64,000 nt of DNA, from NCBI GenBank assembly GCA_000435595.1, contig FR895428.1, forward strand, positions 1 to 64,000, written 5' to 3'. This DNA is from Firmicutes bacterium CAG:882 (lineage in GTDB: Bacteria > Bacillota > Clostridia > Lachnospirales > Lachnospiraceae). The stretch's first letter is position 1. Every line of letters begins with the position of its first letter. Position numbers and translations under genes: made by a program. Below the pieces are notes generated by a model that saw only the letters and a program-made list of their open reading frames with translations, did no database searches and was not told the origin of the DNA. Below are positions 25,924 through 34,138 of the stretch, piece after piece.

Positions 25924-27321
25924 TCATGATCCCTGAAGAAGTCCCGCCGTTCTCATCTCTATGAGCGGACCGCCCTTCTTTTCAATATACGCTCTCGTTA
26001 TTGTCACCTTGCCTATATTGTCATCCTTAGGTATCTCATACATTATATCAAGCATGAATTCCTCTATGATTGAGCGTAATGCTCTTGCTCCGGTCTTTCT
26101 CTCAAGTGCCTTCTCGGCAATTGCCTCTATAGCATCATCATCGAACTCAAGCTTGACCTCATCAAGCTCAAGAAGCTTCTCATACTGCTTAAGGATCGCA
26201 TTCTTAGGCTCTTTTAAAATCTTAACAAGCATGTCCTTTGTAAGCGCGTCAAGTGTAAATACAACAGGAAGTCTTCCAAGAAACTCCGGAATCATTCCGA
26301 ACTTCTTAAGATCCTCTATGGTAACCTGTGATATAAGATTGTCAACATTGTCATACTTATCCTTAAGGTCAGCCATGAAGCCTATTGAAGCCTGCTTGTT
26401 AAGCCTCTCCTTGATAATATCCTCAAGGTCAGGAAAGGCTCCGCCGCAGATAAACAGAATATTCCTTGTGTTGACCGTGACAAGCGGTACCATCGCATTC
26501 TTACTGTTAGAGCCGACAGGCACTTCTATATCAGCTCCCTCTAACAGCTTTAGCATTCCCTGCTGAACCGACTCACCGCTTACATCCCTGCTGTGTGTCT
26601 CTTTTTTCTTAGCAATCTTATCAATCTCATCGATAAAAATGATTCCCTGCTCAGCCTTCTCGACATCATTATCCGCAGCGGCAAGCAGCTTAGAGACTAC
26701 GCTCTCAATATCATCACCGATATAACCCGCCTCTGTGAGCGATGTGGCATCGGCTATTGCGAGCGGTACATTTAAAAGCCTTGCAAGCGTCTTTACAAGA
26801 TATGTCTTACCGCTTCCTGTCGGTCCTATCATAAGCATATTGGACTTCTCTATCTCGATTGAATCCATAGTGTCGGTCGCAACTCTCTTATAATGGTTGT
26901 AGACCGCAACCGATATTACCTTCTTGGCATATTCCTGACCGATTACATACTCATCAAGCTTCTCCTTAATCCTATGAGGTGCCGGGATATCCTTAAGGTC
27001 AATAAGAGGTACCCTCTTCTCTCCCTCTTTCTTTTTCTTAATCCTCTGCCTATTGGGAATTTCTCCGCCTAAATCAGCCATATTCATAAAATGAATACCC
27101 GGAATGTCCTTTGAGAGCTTCATCATATCATCGTAGTTTAAGTCGCCCTTCATGATGGTATCCATTGAACGCTGCATGCAGTCTGCGCACACATACATTC
27201 CCATGCCCATCTGAATCATTTTCCCGGCTTTGCTCTCAGGTCGTCTGCATATTGAGCATACCTTCTCGTACTCATCATCATGGTTATCCGTATTATTATT
27301 CTTGTTATTATCTTCCGCCAT
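25924..27321 (-). CDS. clpX: ClpX-like AAA+ unfoldase, divergent
   Basis: 465 residues. An Asn/Asp-rich N-terminus precedes a Cys4 zinc-binding domain (Cys22/25/45/48). Walker A is GPTGSGKT (166-173) and Walker B is IIFIDEID (from 227). The IGF tripeptide for ClpP docking is at 313-315, so it should work with ClpP. Departures from typical ClpX: pore loop GYIG (199-202) instead of GYVG, and the RKH loop is absent (VPVGSNSKNAMVPL in its place). It may be a second ClpX with altered substrate choice. AAGGAG precedes the ATG. It overlaps the upstream GT2 gene by 14 bp and no clpP is nearby. Confidence 0.88.
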   Translation of the reverse strand: MAEDNNKNNNTDNHDDEYEKVCSICRRPESKAGKMIQMGMGMYVCADCMQRSMDTIMKGDLNYDDMMKLSKDIPGIHFMNMADLGGEIPNRQRIKKKKEGEKRVPLIDLKDIPAPHRIKEKLDEYVIGQEYAKKVISVAVYNHYKRVATDTMDSIEIEKSNMLMIGPTGSGKTYLVKTLARLLNVPLAIADATSLTEAGYIGDDIESVVSKLLAAADNDVEKAEQGIIFIDEIDKIAKKKETHSRDVSGESVQQGMLKLLEGADIEVPVGSNSKNAMVPLVTVNTRNILFICGGAFPDLEDIIKERLNKQASIGFMADLKDKYDNVDNLISQVTIEDLKKFGMIPEFLGRLPVVFTLDALTKDMLVKILKEPKNAILKQYEKLLELDEVKLEFDDDAIEAIAEKALERKTGARALRSIIEEFMLDIMYEIPKDDNIGKVTITRAYIEKKGGPLIEMRTAGLLQGS

Positions 27322-28273
27322 ATCTTACTCCTTCTTTTTCTTCCATATCAGTCTCGGAGACTATATATATAGGTCTGTCCTTAACCTCCAAATATGTCTT
27401 AGCAAGGTACTGTCCGAACACGCCCATGAAGAAGAGCTGTAATCCTCCTAAAAATGTAATTATACAGGTCATTGACGCCCATCCCGCCACCGGATCTCCG
27501 AATGCAAACTTCCTTATCACGATAAACAGCACCGCTATAAAAGCGATGAGACAGAACAATATTCCTATAAAAGACGCAAAGACGAGCGGTGTCGTCGAGA
27601 ATGCCACAATTCCCTCGATGCTGTATTTAAACAGCGACCAGAAATTCCACTTTGTCTGTCCCGCAACTCGCTCAACGTTCTCATAGGCTATCCACTTTGT
27701 CTTAAATCCGACCCAGCCGAACATTCCCTTGGAGAATCTGTTGTATTCATGACAGTTTAAAAGCGCATCGACGAACTTTCGGTTCATAAGCCTGAAATCT
27801 CTGGCTCCGTCCACAACCTCCGTTGTCGACATCTTAGCCATAAGCTTATAGAACATTCTCGCAAAAAATGACCTTATAGGAGGCTCTCCCTTTCGCGTCA
27901 CACGGCGCGCAGCCGCACAGTCATATCCCTCCTCAGTCACAGCCTTATACATCTCCTCCAAGAACTCCGGCGGGTCCTGAAGGTCAGCATCCATGATTGC
28001 CACATAATCGCCGTCAGCATGGGCAAGTCCTGCATACATTGCTGCCTCCTTGCCAAAATTTCTCGAAAAAGACACATATTTGACAACGGATTCATCCGCG
28101 GATATTTTCTTCATTACCTCAAGAGTATTATCCCTTGAGCCGTCATTTACCAGCACAACCTGAAAATCAACATAGTTCATTCTTGCAATGATTCCATCTA
28201 ATACCTCCATAAACTTAGGAAGCACCTCACTCTCGTTGTAGCACGGTACAACGACCGAAATTAAATCTTTCAT
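27308..28273 (-). CDS. Polyprenyl-phosphate glycosyltransferase, GT2 (GtrB/DPM1-like)
   Basis: 321 residues. The N-terminal GT-A domain has VVVPCYNESEVLP, the DxD-type ADLQDPPEFL and a GARDFRLMNRKFV segment, and two C-terminal membrane helices (~230-290) complete the GtrB/YkcC pattern. It likely transfers a sugar from a nucleotide donor to undecaprenyl phosphate on the cytoplasmic side, feeding GT-C enzymes outside. GGAG precedes the ATG. It is followed by clpX with a 14 bp overlap, an unexpected partnership. Confidence 0.93.
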   Translation of the reverse strand: MKDLISVVVPCYNESEVLPKFMEVLDGIIARMNYVDFQVVLVNDGSRDNTLEVMKKISADESVVKYVSFSRNFGKEAAMYAGLAHADGDYVAIMDADLQDPPEFLEEMYKAVTEEGYDCAAARRVTRKGEPPIRSFFARMFYKLMAKMSTTEVVDGARDFRLMNRKFVDALLNCHEYNRFSKGMFGWVGFKTKWIAYENVERVAGQTKWNFWSLFKYSIEGIVAFSTTPLVFASFIGILFCLIAFIAVLFIVIRKFAFGDPVAGWASMTCIITFLGGLQLFFMGVFGQYLAKTYLEVKDRPIYIVSETDMEEKEGVRYGGR

Positions 28274-28336
28274 TTATACAGTTCTCCTTATACAGGCTTT
28301 CATACATGAAATTACAGCTCTGTCAACTATTTATAC

Positions 28337-28365
28337 AGTATACACAATGTAAATTGATAATGCAA
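28337..28365 (-). promoter_or_regulatory. Promoter of the GT2-clpX operon
   Basis: On the minus strand, TTGCAT (28360-28365) and TATACT (28337-28342) are 17 bases apart. It lies directly behind the htrA terminator and about 65 bases before the GT2 ATG. Confidence 0.7.
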
Positions 28366-28420
28366 GAAAAAGCGAAAGCAGATACTCATGCCTCATCCTG
28401 CATTTCGTATCTTCTTTCGC
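28363..28420 (-). terminator. Intrinsic terminator after htrA
   Basis: On the minus strand, GCGAAAGAAGATAC pairs with GTATCTGCTTTCGC (one mismatch) around a ~20-base loop, followed by TTTTTCTTG. It lies about 30 bases after the htrA stop. Confidence 0.8.
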
Positions 28421-28450
28421 TCATATCCGTTGATGGATTTTTATTTCATA

Positions 28451-30049
28451 TTATCTGCTTGTCGCAGGCTTCTCTGTGAGAGTTACCGTAATCGTATTCT
28501 CTACATAGCTTCCTCTTTCAAAACGTGAATATGTCAGTTCAACTTCCTCGCCGACTTCATAATACTGCATCATGTTCACGAGTGTCTCCCACGAATCGAC
28601 GTCCTTGCCGTCAAAGCTTGTGATTACATCGTTAACCTCAAGCCCCGCATTCTCGGCAGCCGAATCCTCTGTTATACTCTTAATAAGCACACCCTCAGGC
28701 CAGCCGTAGGTCTGGGAAATCTCTGATGTTACGGTGTTGCCCGATACTCCAAGATAACCTCTCTCATCATTGTCAAGAGCCACTCTCGTTGTCTGTGTAG
28801 AAAGATCATCAATTATATCCTTAACCGAATCAATCGATATCGCATATCCCATACCCTCAACCTTTGTATCCGTCATCTTAACCGAGTTGATACCTATAAC
28901 CTCACCCTGAGCATTAAAGAGTGCGCCGCCGCTGTTGCCCGGATTAATTGCGGCATCCGTCTGAATGAGATCCTCATATACCACATTGTCGACTGTCAGG
29001 GACTTATCAACGGCACTTACAATACCTGTCGTTACAGATATTCCGTAGCCTGCAGCATTGCCGATTGCAATTGCAGCCTCACCAACCTTCACATCCGTGG
29101 ATGAACCAAGCTTAGCTATTGAGATTGCAGACATTGTGGAATCGCTTATATCCGCAAGCTTAACAGCGACTACAGCGAGGTCACTGTCAGACTTTATTCC
29201 CTTTACGACCGCATCGACCTCAGCACCGTCACCGAATGTAACCTTAAGATTGTTAACACCATCTACAACATGTGCGTTGGTTACAACCAGAAGCTCTGTG
29301 TCATTAGCACCTATTATTATACCCGAACCACTCACACTCGCCTCATATGACTGCTGATAATTTCCCCAGAAGCCAAATCCCGAGTAACCGCTTGTCACCG
29401 TCTCAGTACCGCTTATCGCAACGACGGAGCTTATTACATTGTCAACTATTCCCGATACGTCAAGCACCGTGGTTCCCGACGAAGCCGTGCTTGACGATAC
29501 ATTGGTGAGTGTTGATCCGGTTGAAGCCGAGCTTGTAAGATAGTTCTTGTTTAACTCCCTTGCAATCTGACTGAGCTGCTCATCAGAGAGTTCATCATTT
29601 CCCTTAACAGGGAAGTTAATGTACCCCGCATACATCGCACCATAGCAGGATGCCCCGGCAACCGCACCGATTACAACCGCGCAGGCGACACCTCTCACTG
29701 CTCTTATAAAGAAGCAAGGTCTCTTTTTCTCACCCTTTGCCTTCTTTGCCTTCTTTGACTTCTTCTCAGCCTTTCCTGATGCCTCATATACAGGCTGTGT
29801 ATATGAAGAATACATATTGCGGGCTGTATCCTGTGCTGAAGCCGTGCTCTCTGTTGAAGCCATGCTTCCGTTTGAAAATGACTCTGTTGTGGAAGCCGTG
29901 CTCTCGCTTGTGAATGTGTCCGTTGCCGAAACTGTTACCTCCGATGCATTCTCATTAATCTCTGAATTCCGTTCTGTATTTTCTGCTGCATTTACATTGT
30001 TTCGTGAATCATCACTCATATTGTTAAATCCATATTCATTGTTATCCAT
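28451..30049 (-). CDS. htrA: HtrA/DegP-like membrane-anchored serine protease
   Basis: 532 residues. The cytoplasmic N-terminus is long and low-complexity (Ser/Thr/Glu/Asn-rich, ~1-90, then Lys-rich 94-110), followed by one membrane helix (~117-140). The S1C protease domain has His260 (TNAHVVDG), Asp290 (SDLAVVAV) and Ser373 (NPGNSGGALF). One C-terminal PDZ domain spans ~430-525. It degrades or refolds damaged envelope proteins outside the membrane. GGAGG precedes the ATG. It is monocistronic, ending at a terminator at 28363-28420. Confidence 0.95.
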   Translation of the reverse strand: MDNNEYGFNNMSDDSRNNVNAAENTERNSEINENASEVTVSATDTFTSESTASTTESFSNGSMASTESTASAQDTARNMYSSYTQPVYEASGKAEKKSKKAKKAKGEKKRPCFFIRAVRGVACAVVIGAVAGASCYGAMYAGYINFPVKGNDELSDEQLSQIARELNKNYLTSSASTGSTLTNVSSSTASSGTTVLDVSGIVDNVISSVVAISGTETVTSGYSGFGFWGNYQQSYEASVSGSGIIIGANDTELLVVTNAHVVDGVNNLKVTFGDGAEVDAVVKGIKSDSDLAVVAVKLADISDSTMSAISIAKLGSSTDVKVGEAAIAIGNAAGYGISVTTGIVSAVDKSLTVDNVVYEDLIQTDAAINPGNSGGALFNAQGEVIGINSVKMTDTKVEGMGYAISIDSVKDIIDDLSTQTTRVALDNDERGYLGVSGNTVTSEISQTYGWPEGVLIKSITEDSAAENAGLEVNDVITSFDGKDVDSWETLVNMMQYYEVGEEVELTYSRFERGSYVENTITVTLTEKPATSR

Positions 30050-30142
30050 ATCCGTGTACCTCCGTATTTATCATGAGGGATTTATGTTTCCCTCTCTCTT
30101 TTATGAGTACACTATAACAACGAATTGTGTTCTTTTTGTGAT

Positions 30143-30185
30143 AAAAAAGTGAATGAATTGAGAAATCTCTTCACAATTCATTCAC
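30143..30185 (-). terminator. Intrinsic terminator after nrdD
   Basis: On the minus strand, a perfect 12-base stem GTGAATGAATTG/CAATTCATTCAC encloses a 13-base loop, followed by TTTTTTATC. It lies about 30 bases after the nrdD stop. Confidence 0.88.
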
Positions 30186-30217
30186 TCTGAAATACTGCTT
30201 CTCCGGTTTAAGATATA

Positions 30218-32377
30218 TTATAAATGAAGTACTCTCTCCCTGATTTCCTGAGTTCTTCCCTGATTCCAGAACTGTGTTCCGATGTAGCCACAGGTACGTC
30301 TTGCGACATTGAGCGTGTTCTCATCCCTGTTGCCGCACTGAGGGCACTCCCACACAATCTTCTTGTCCTCATCAATTACCGTCTGAATCTCTCCCGAGAA
30401 TCCGCACTTCTGACAATAATCGCTCTTGGTGTTCAGCTCAGCGTACATAATATTATCATATATGAACTTGATTACCTCGATAACAGCAGGTATATTGTTC
30501 TGCATATTCGGCACCTCAACATAGCTCACCGCTCCTCCTGTGGACAATGCCTGGAACTTAGACTCAAATGCAAGCTTTGAAAAGGCATCAATCGGCTCAG
30601 TTACATGCACATGATAGCTGTTGGTGATATATCCCTTATCGGTTATTCCCGGGATAACTCCGAATCTCTTCTGAAGGCACTTAGCGAACTTATATGTGGT
30701 ACTCTCAATAGGAGAGCCGTAAATGCTGAATGCAATATTGGTGTTCTCCGTCCATATCTTACACTTCTCATTCATGTGTTCCATAACAGAAAGTGCAAAC
30801 GGTGTCGCCTCAGGTGATGTATGTGAAAGACCTGTCATATATTTAACGCACTCATAAAGACCTGCATATCCGAGTGATATTGTTGAGTATCCGCCGTACA
30901 AAAGCTTGTCTATCTTCTCACCCTTCTTGAGTCTTGCAAGTGCACCGTTCTGCCAGAGAATAGGTGCCACATCCGACAATGTTCCTTTAAGTCTGTTGTG
31001 TCTGCACATAAGAGCGCGGTAGCAGAGCTCGAGTCTGTCGTCGAATATTTCCCAGAACTTCGTGTAGTCTCCGCCGGATGAAAGTGCAACATCCACAAGA
31101 TTGATTGTTACAACACCCTGATTGAAACGACCGTAGAACTTGTAGTTTCCGTTCTCATCCTTCCAAGGGTTAAGCGCACTTCGGCATCCCATGACAGGGA
31201 AGCAGTTGCCCTCCTTAAGCTCCTTCATCTTTTTCTCAGATATATAATCAGGCACAAGTCTCTTAGCTGAACATCTTGCCGAGAGCTCCGTGAGATAGAA
31301 GTACTTCGAATCCTCCGTGATATTGTCATCCTCAAGCACATATATAAGCTTAGGGAATGCAGGTGTCACCCATACTCCCGCCTCGTTCTTGACACCCTTA
31401 AGGCGCTGCTTGAGTGTCTCCTCTATAATAAGGGCAAGGTCTGCCTTCTCCTGCTCGTTCTTTGCCTCATTGAGGTACATGAACACCGTGAGAAAAGGAG
31501 CCTGTCCGTTAGTTGTCATAAGTGTGATTACCTGATATTGTATTGTCTGTACACCCTTGGTAATCTCTTTCTTAAGTCTGCTCTCTACAATCTCTGCAAT
31601 CTTATCCTCTGAAGGGGTACACCCTAACAGTGCAAGCTCCTCCATAACATCCTTGCGGATCTTCTCTCTTGAAATATTTACAAAAGGCGCAAGATGTGCA
31701 AGAGAAATACTCTGTCCGCCATACTGGCTTGATGCAACCTGTGCAATTATCTGTGTAGCAATGTTACATGCCGTCGAAAAGCTGTGCGGCTTCTCAATGA
31801 GTGTCTCGCTGATAACCGTTCCGTTCTGAAGCATGTCCTCAAGATTGACGAGGTCGCAGTTGTGCATATGCTGTGCATAATAATCGGCATCATGGAAATG
31901 AATTATTCCCTGCTCGTCCGCCTCCACTATCTCAGAAGGAAGAAGAAGTCTTCTTGTTATATCCTTACTTACCTCTCCTGCCATGTAGTCACGCTGCACG
32001 CTGTTGACAGCGGGGTTCTTGTTAGAATTCTCCTGCTTAACCTCCTCATTGTTGTACTCAATAAGCGAAAGAATTCTCGTATCCGTCGTATTAGCCTTTC
32101 TGACAAGTGAACGCTTATAGCGGTAACGCACATATCCTCTTGCCACGTCAAATGCCCCTGTCGACATAATCTGGTTCTCGACCATATCCTGTATCTCTTC
32201 CACCGATACGGCACGATTCATCTTATTGCACTTATATTCAACATAGTCAGCAATCTCTGTAATCTGTTCCTTGCTAAGCGGGGCACTGTCCGTAGCCGCA
32301 TTAGCCTTCGTGATGGCTGATGCTATCTTAGCTACGTCAAATACTTCCTCAGAGCCATTTCTTTTGATAATCTTCAT
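30218..32377 (-). CDS. nrdD: Anaerobic ribonucleoside-triphosphate reductase (class III)
   Basis: 719 residues. An N-terminal ATP-cone (IIKRNGSEEVFDVAKIASAI) is the allosteric site. The C-terminal zinc site has CQKCG...CPQCG. The glycyl-radical motif RRTCGYIG places the radical at about Gly697. It reduces ribonucleoside triphosphates under anaerobic conditions and needs the radical-SAM activase NrdG. No nrdG is next to it, which is unusual because the two are commonly adjacent. The ATG at 32377 with GGAGG is preferred over the longer open frame to 32437. It has its own promoter and terminator. Confidence 0.96.
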   Translation of the reverse strand: MKIIKRNGSEEVFDVAKIASAITKANAATDSAPLSKEQITEIADYVEYKCNKMNRAVSVEEIQDMVENQIMSTGAFDVARGYVRYRYKRSLVRKANTTDTRILSLIEYNNEEVKQENSNKNPAVNSVQRDYMAGEVSKDITRRLLLPSEIVEADEQGIIHFHDADYYAQHMHNCDLVNLEDMLQNGTVISETLIEKPHSFSTACNIATQIIAQVASSQYGGQSISLAHLAPFVNISREKIRKDVMEELALLGCTPSEDKIAEIVESRLKKEITKGVQTIQYQVITLMTTNGQAPFLTVFMYLNEAKNEQEKADLALIIEETLKQRLKGVKNEAGVWVTPAFPKLIYVLEDDNITEDSKYFYLTELSARCSAKRLVPDYISEKKMKELKEGNCFPVMGCRSALNPWKDENGNYKFYGRFNQGVVTINLVDVALSSGGDYTKFWEIFDDRLELCYRALMCRHNRLKGTLSDVAPILWQNGALARLKKGEKIDKLLYGGYSTISLGYAGLYECVKYMTGLSHTSPEATPFALSVMEHMNEKCKIWTENTNIAFSIYGSPIESTTYKFAKCLQKRFGVIPGITDKGYITNSYHVHVTEPIDAFSKLAFESKFQALSTGGAVSYVEVPNMQNNIPAVIEVIKFIYDNIMYAELNTKSDYCQKCGFSGEIQTVIDEDKKIVWECPQCGNRDENTLNVARRTCGYIGTQFWNQGRTQEIRERVLHL

Positions 32378-32401
32378 GTGAACCCTCCAAATAAAATAAC
32401 C

Positions 32402-32447
32402 ACAATATCTTGTATTGTTGCAACGTACAAAATACATTATGCAGTGT
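32402..32447 (-). promoter_or_regulatory. Candidate pair of NrdR boxes at nrdD
   Basis: Two dyads flank the nrdD transcription start: ACACTGCATAATGTAT (32432-32447) over the -10 element, and ACAATA-CAAGA-TATTGT (32402-32418). Their centres are about 30 bases apart, near the spacing known for tandem NrdR boxes. The first matches about 11 of 16 consensus positions. The second keeps the dyad but not the sequence. Treat as tentative. Confidence 0.3.
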
Positions 32448-32464
32448 TAATCTCAAAAAGTCAA
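32436..32464 (-). promoter_or_regulatory. Promoter of nrdD
   Basis: On the minus strand, TTGACT (32459-32464) and CATAAT (32436-32441) are 17 bases apart. It lies 14 bp from the MATE stop and leaves a leader of about 50 bases. Confidence 0.72.
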
Positions 32465-32478
32465 TAAGTATATATGTA

Positions 32479-33828
32479 CTATTTTTCGACATGGACAACG
32501 ACCGATGTCCCCGCCCTTTTCATTCTTTTTACCATACTCACAATGAGCGGAATCACCATAACAGCCCATACTACAGGCTCTGATACGATTATTCCCCAGT
32601 ACCCTATTACCGGTGTGAGAAGCGTCGCAATCAGTACTTTTCCGGCAAGTTCAAGTCCGCTGGAAAATATCGGGGTTATGTGATCTCCCATTCCCTGAAG
32701 GCTGTTTCTGAGGATTGTTATTGTAGGAACAAGCAGATAGAACAATGTGTCAAATTTCTGATAGAGGCATGCCGTGTCTATGACCTCCTGTATTCTCGTG
32801 TCCGTAATTGCGACAATCAGGTACGGACATATCGTATAACTTGCAAGCATGACTATCACACACCATATATAGGAGCATCCAAGCGAGACTTTTAAACCCG
32901 AACGAATTCTGTCATAACGTCCGGCACCGTAATTCTGACCACCATATGTTGCCATCGTGGTTCCGAGCACACTGAAAGGAAGCATATACAGATTCGTGAG
33001 CTTTCTTGTAGCTGCATGTGCCACAATCGTGTTGGTTCCAAGTGTGTTGATTGCCGTCTGAAGCGACAATGTCCCGAATGCAACGAGGGAATTCATAAGC
33101 CCCATGGACATACCGCTTGCAAGCATCGGCTTGATGAACCTCTTCTCAGGCACAAAATCCTTTATGTTAAAATGCAGAAAAGCATACTTTTTCCATGTAT
33201 ATCCAAAACAAAGAACCGCTGACACCGCCTGAGAAGCAACCGTTGCAACAGCCGCACCTCTGACACCCATGGCGAGATATTTCACGCATACTATATCGAG
33301 CACAACATTGAGCACCGCTGAAATAACAAGAAATATGAGCGGTGTGTATGCATCGCCTATCGCGCGCAGATTTCCCGCAAGCACATTGTATATAATCGAG
33401 AAGAAAAGTCCCACAATTATGACCGCGATATACTCGGTCGATGCCGCCCTGTGCTCGTCCATCACGTTCATCCAATCGAGAAGCCCTCCCATAAAAATAA
33501 GGCTTCCCGCAACAATAACCGCCGTGACGATGAGTCCCATAAGTATTGACAGTGCAAAGACCTTTCTCGACTTCTCCCTGTCACCGCTTCCGAAATGCTG
33601 TGCCGTTATGACCGCAAAGCCGTTGGCAAGACCTACGACAAAGCCTACAAGCAGGTCATTGAGTGTGCTTATGGAGCCCACCGCCGCAAGCGCATCGTTG
33701 CCAAGGTATGTTCCTACAATTCGCGTATCAGCCAAATTGTAGGCGAGATTAAAGAGATTGCCTATCAGAATCGGGAGGGCAAAATATAATATTATCTTAG
33801 CGGGTTTTCCGTGTGTTAAGTCTTTCAT
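32479..33828 (-). CDS. MATE-family multidrug/organic cation exporter
   Basis: 449 residues in two homologous halves of six membrane helices. The N-terminal signature ILYFALPILIGNLFNLAYNLADTRIVG places it in the DinF/NorM-like MATE group, with QHFGSGDREKSRKV after the first repeat. It exports drugs or metabolites using a Na+ or H+ gradient; the substrate is unknown. The ATG has only a distant GAGG (about 14 bases upstream). No terminator is seen before the nrdD promoter. A foldback repeat (33875-34014) sits upstream of it. Confidence 0.92.
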   Translation of the reverse strand: MKDLTHGKPAKIILYFALPILIGNLFNLAYNLADTRIVGTYLGNDALAAVGSISTLNDLLVGFVVGLANGFAVITAQHFGSGDREKSRKVFALSILMGLIVTAVIVAGSLIFMGGLLDWMNVMDEHRAASTEYIAVIIVGLFFSIIYNVLAGNLRAIGDAYTPLIFLVISAVLNVVLDIVCVKYLAMGVRGAAVATVASQAVSAVLCFGYTWKKYAFLHFNIKDFVPEKRFIKPMLASGMSMGLMNSLVAFGTLSLQTAINTLGTNTIVAHAATRKLTNLYMLPFSVLGTTMATYGGQNYGAGRYDRIRSGLKVSLGCSYIWCVIVMLASYTICPYLIVAITDTRIQEVIDTACLYQKFDTLFYLLVPTITILRNSLQGMGDHITPIFSSGLELAGKVLIATLLTPVIGYWGIIVSEPVVWAVMVIPLIVSMVKRMKRAGTSVVVHVEK

Positions 33829-33874
33829 GTCAGTGATTCATACCTCTTATATTATATTAATAAATTATCTATAC

Positions 33875-34014
33875 GGATTATGATGTCAAAACAAGCAGAT
33901 TTATGATGCAAGTGTATTACATATTACATTTAAGCTTCTCCCAAAAGTCGCGCTATGCATAAATGTAATATGATATACACTTCTATATTCTTAATTGTTT
34001 TGACATCATAATCC
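33875..34014. repeat. 140-bp foldback (MITE-like) element
   Basis: Terminal inverted repeats are 19/19 identical (GGATTATGATGTCAAAACA at 33875-33893 and its complement at 33996-34014), and the arms remain similar for about 57 bases each (AGTGTAT...CATATTACATTTA). The core contains TAAGCTTCTCCCAAAAGTCGC (33931-33951), repeated with one deletion at 62464-62483. It has no coding capacity. It fills most of the 310 bp between the MATE and phosphohexomutase genes; the rest holds the hairpin at 34054-34082 and nothing else recognisable. Confidence 0.7.
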
Positions 34015-34053
34015 TGCATGTAGGTTATATTATACTTTTTCCGTGCAATATAT

Positions 34054-34082
34054 GAGGCTGACATATTGGACATGTCAGCCTC
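34054..34082 (-). terminator. Probable terminator after the phosphohexomutase gene
   Basis: GAGGCTGACAT and ATGTCAGCCTC form an 11-base perfect stem with a seven-base loop. The T-rich tail on the minus strand is weak (ATATATTG), so termination efficiency is uncertain. It lies about 57 bases after the stop codon. Confidence 0.55.
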
Positions 34083-34138
34083 ACTGCATTACTTAATTTT
34101 TATTTGTGCGTGAATATATTTTACTCGCGGGCGAGGAT

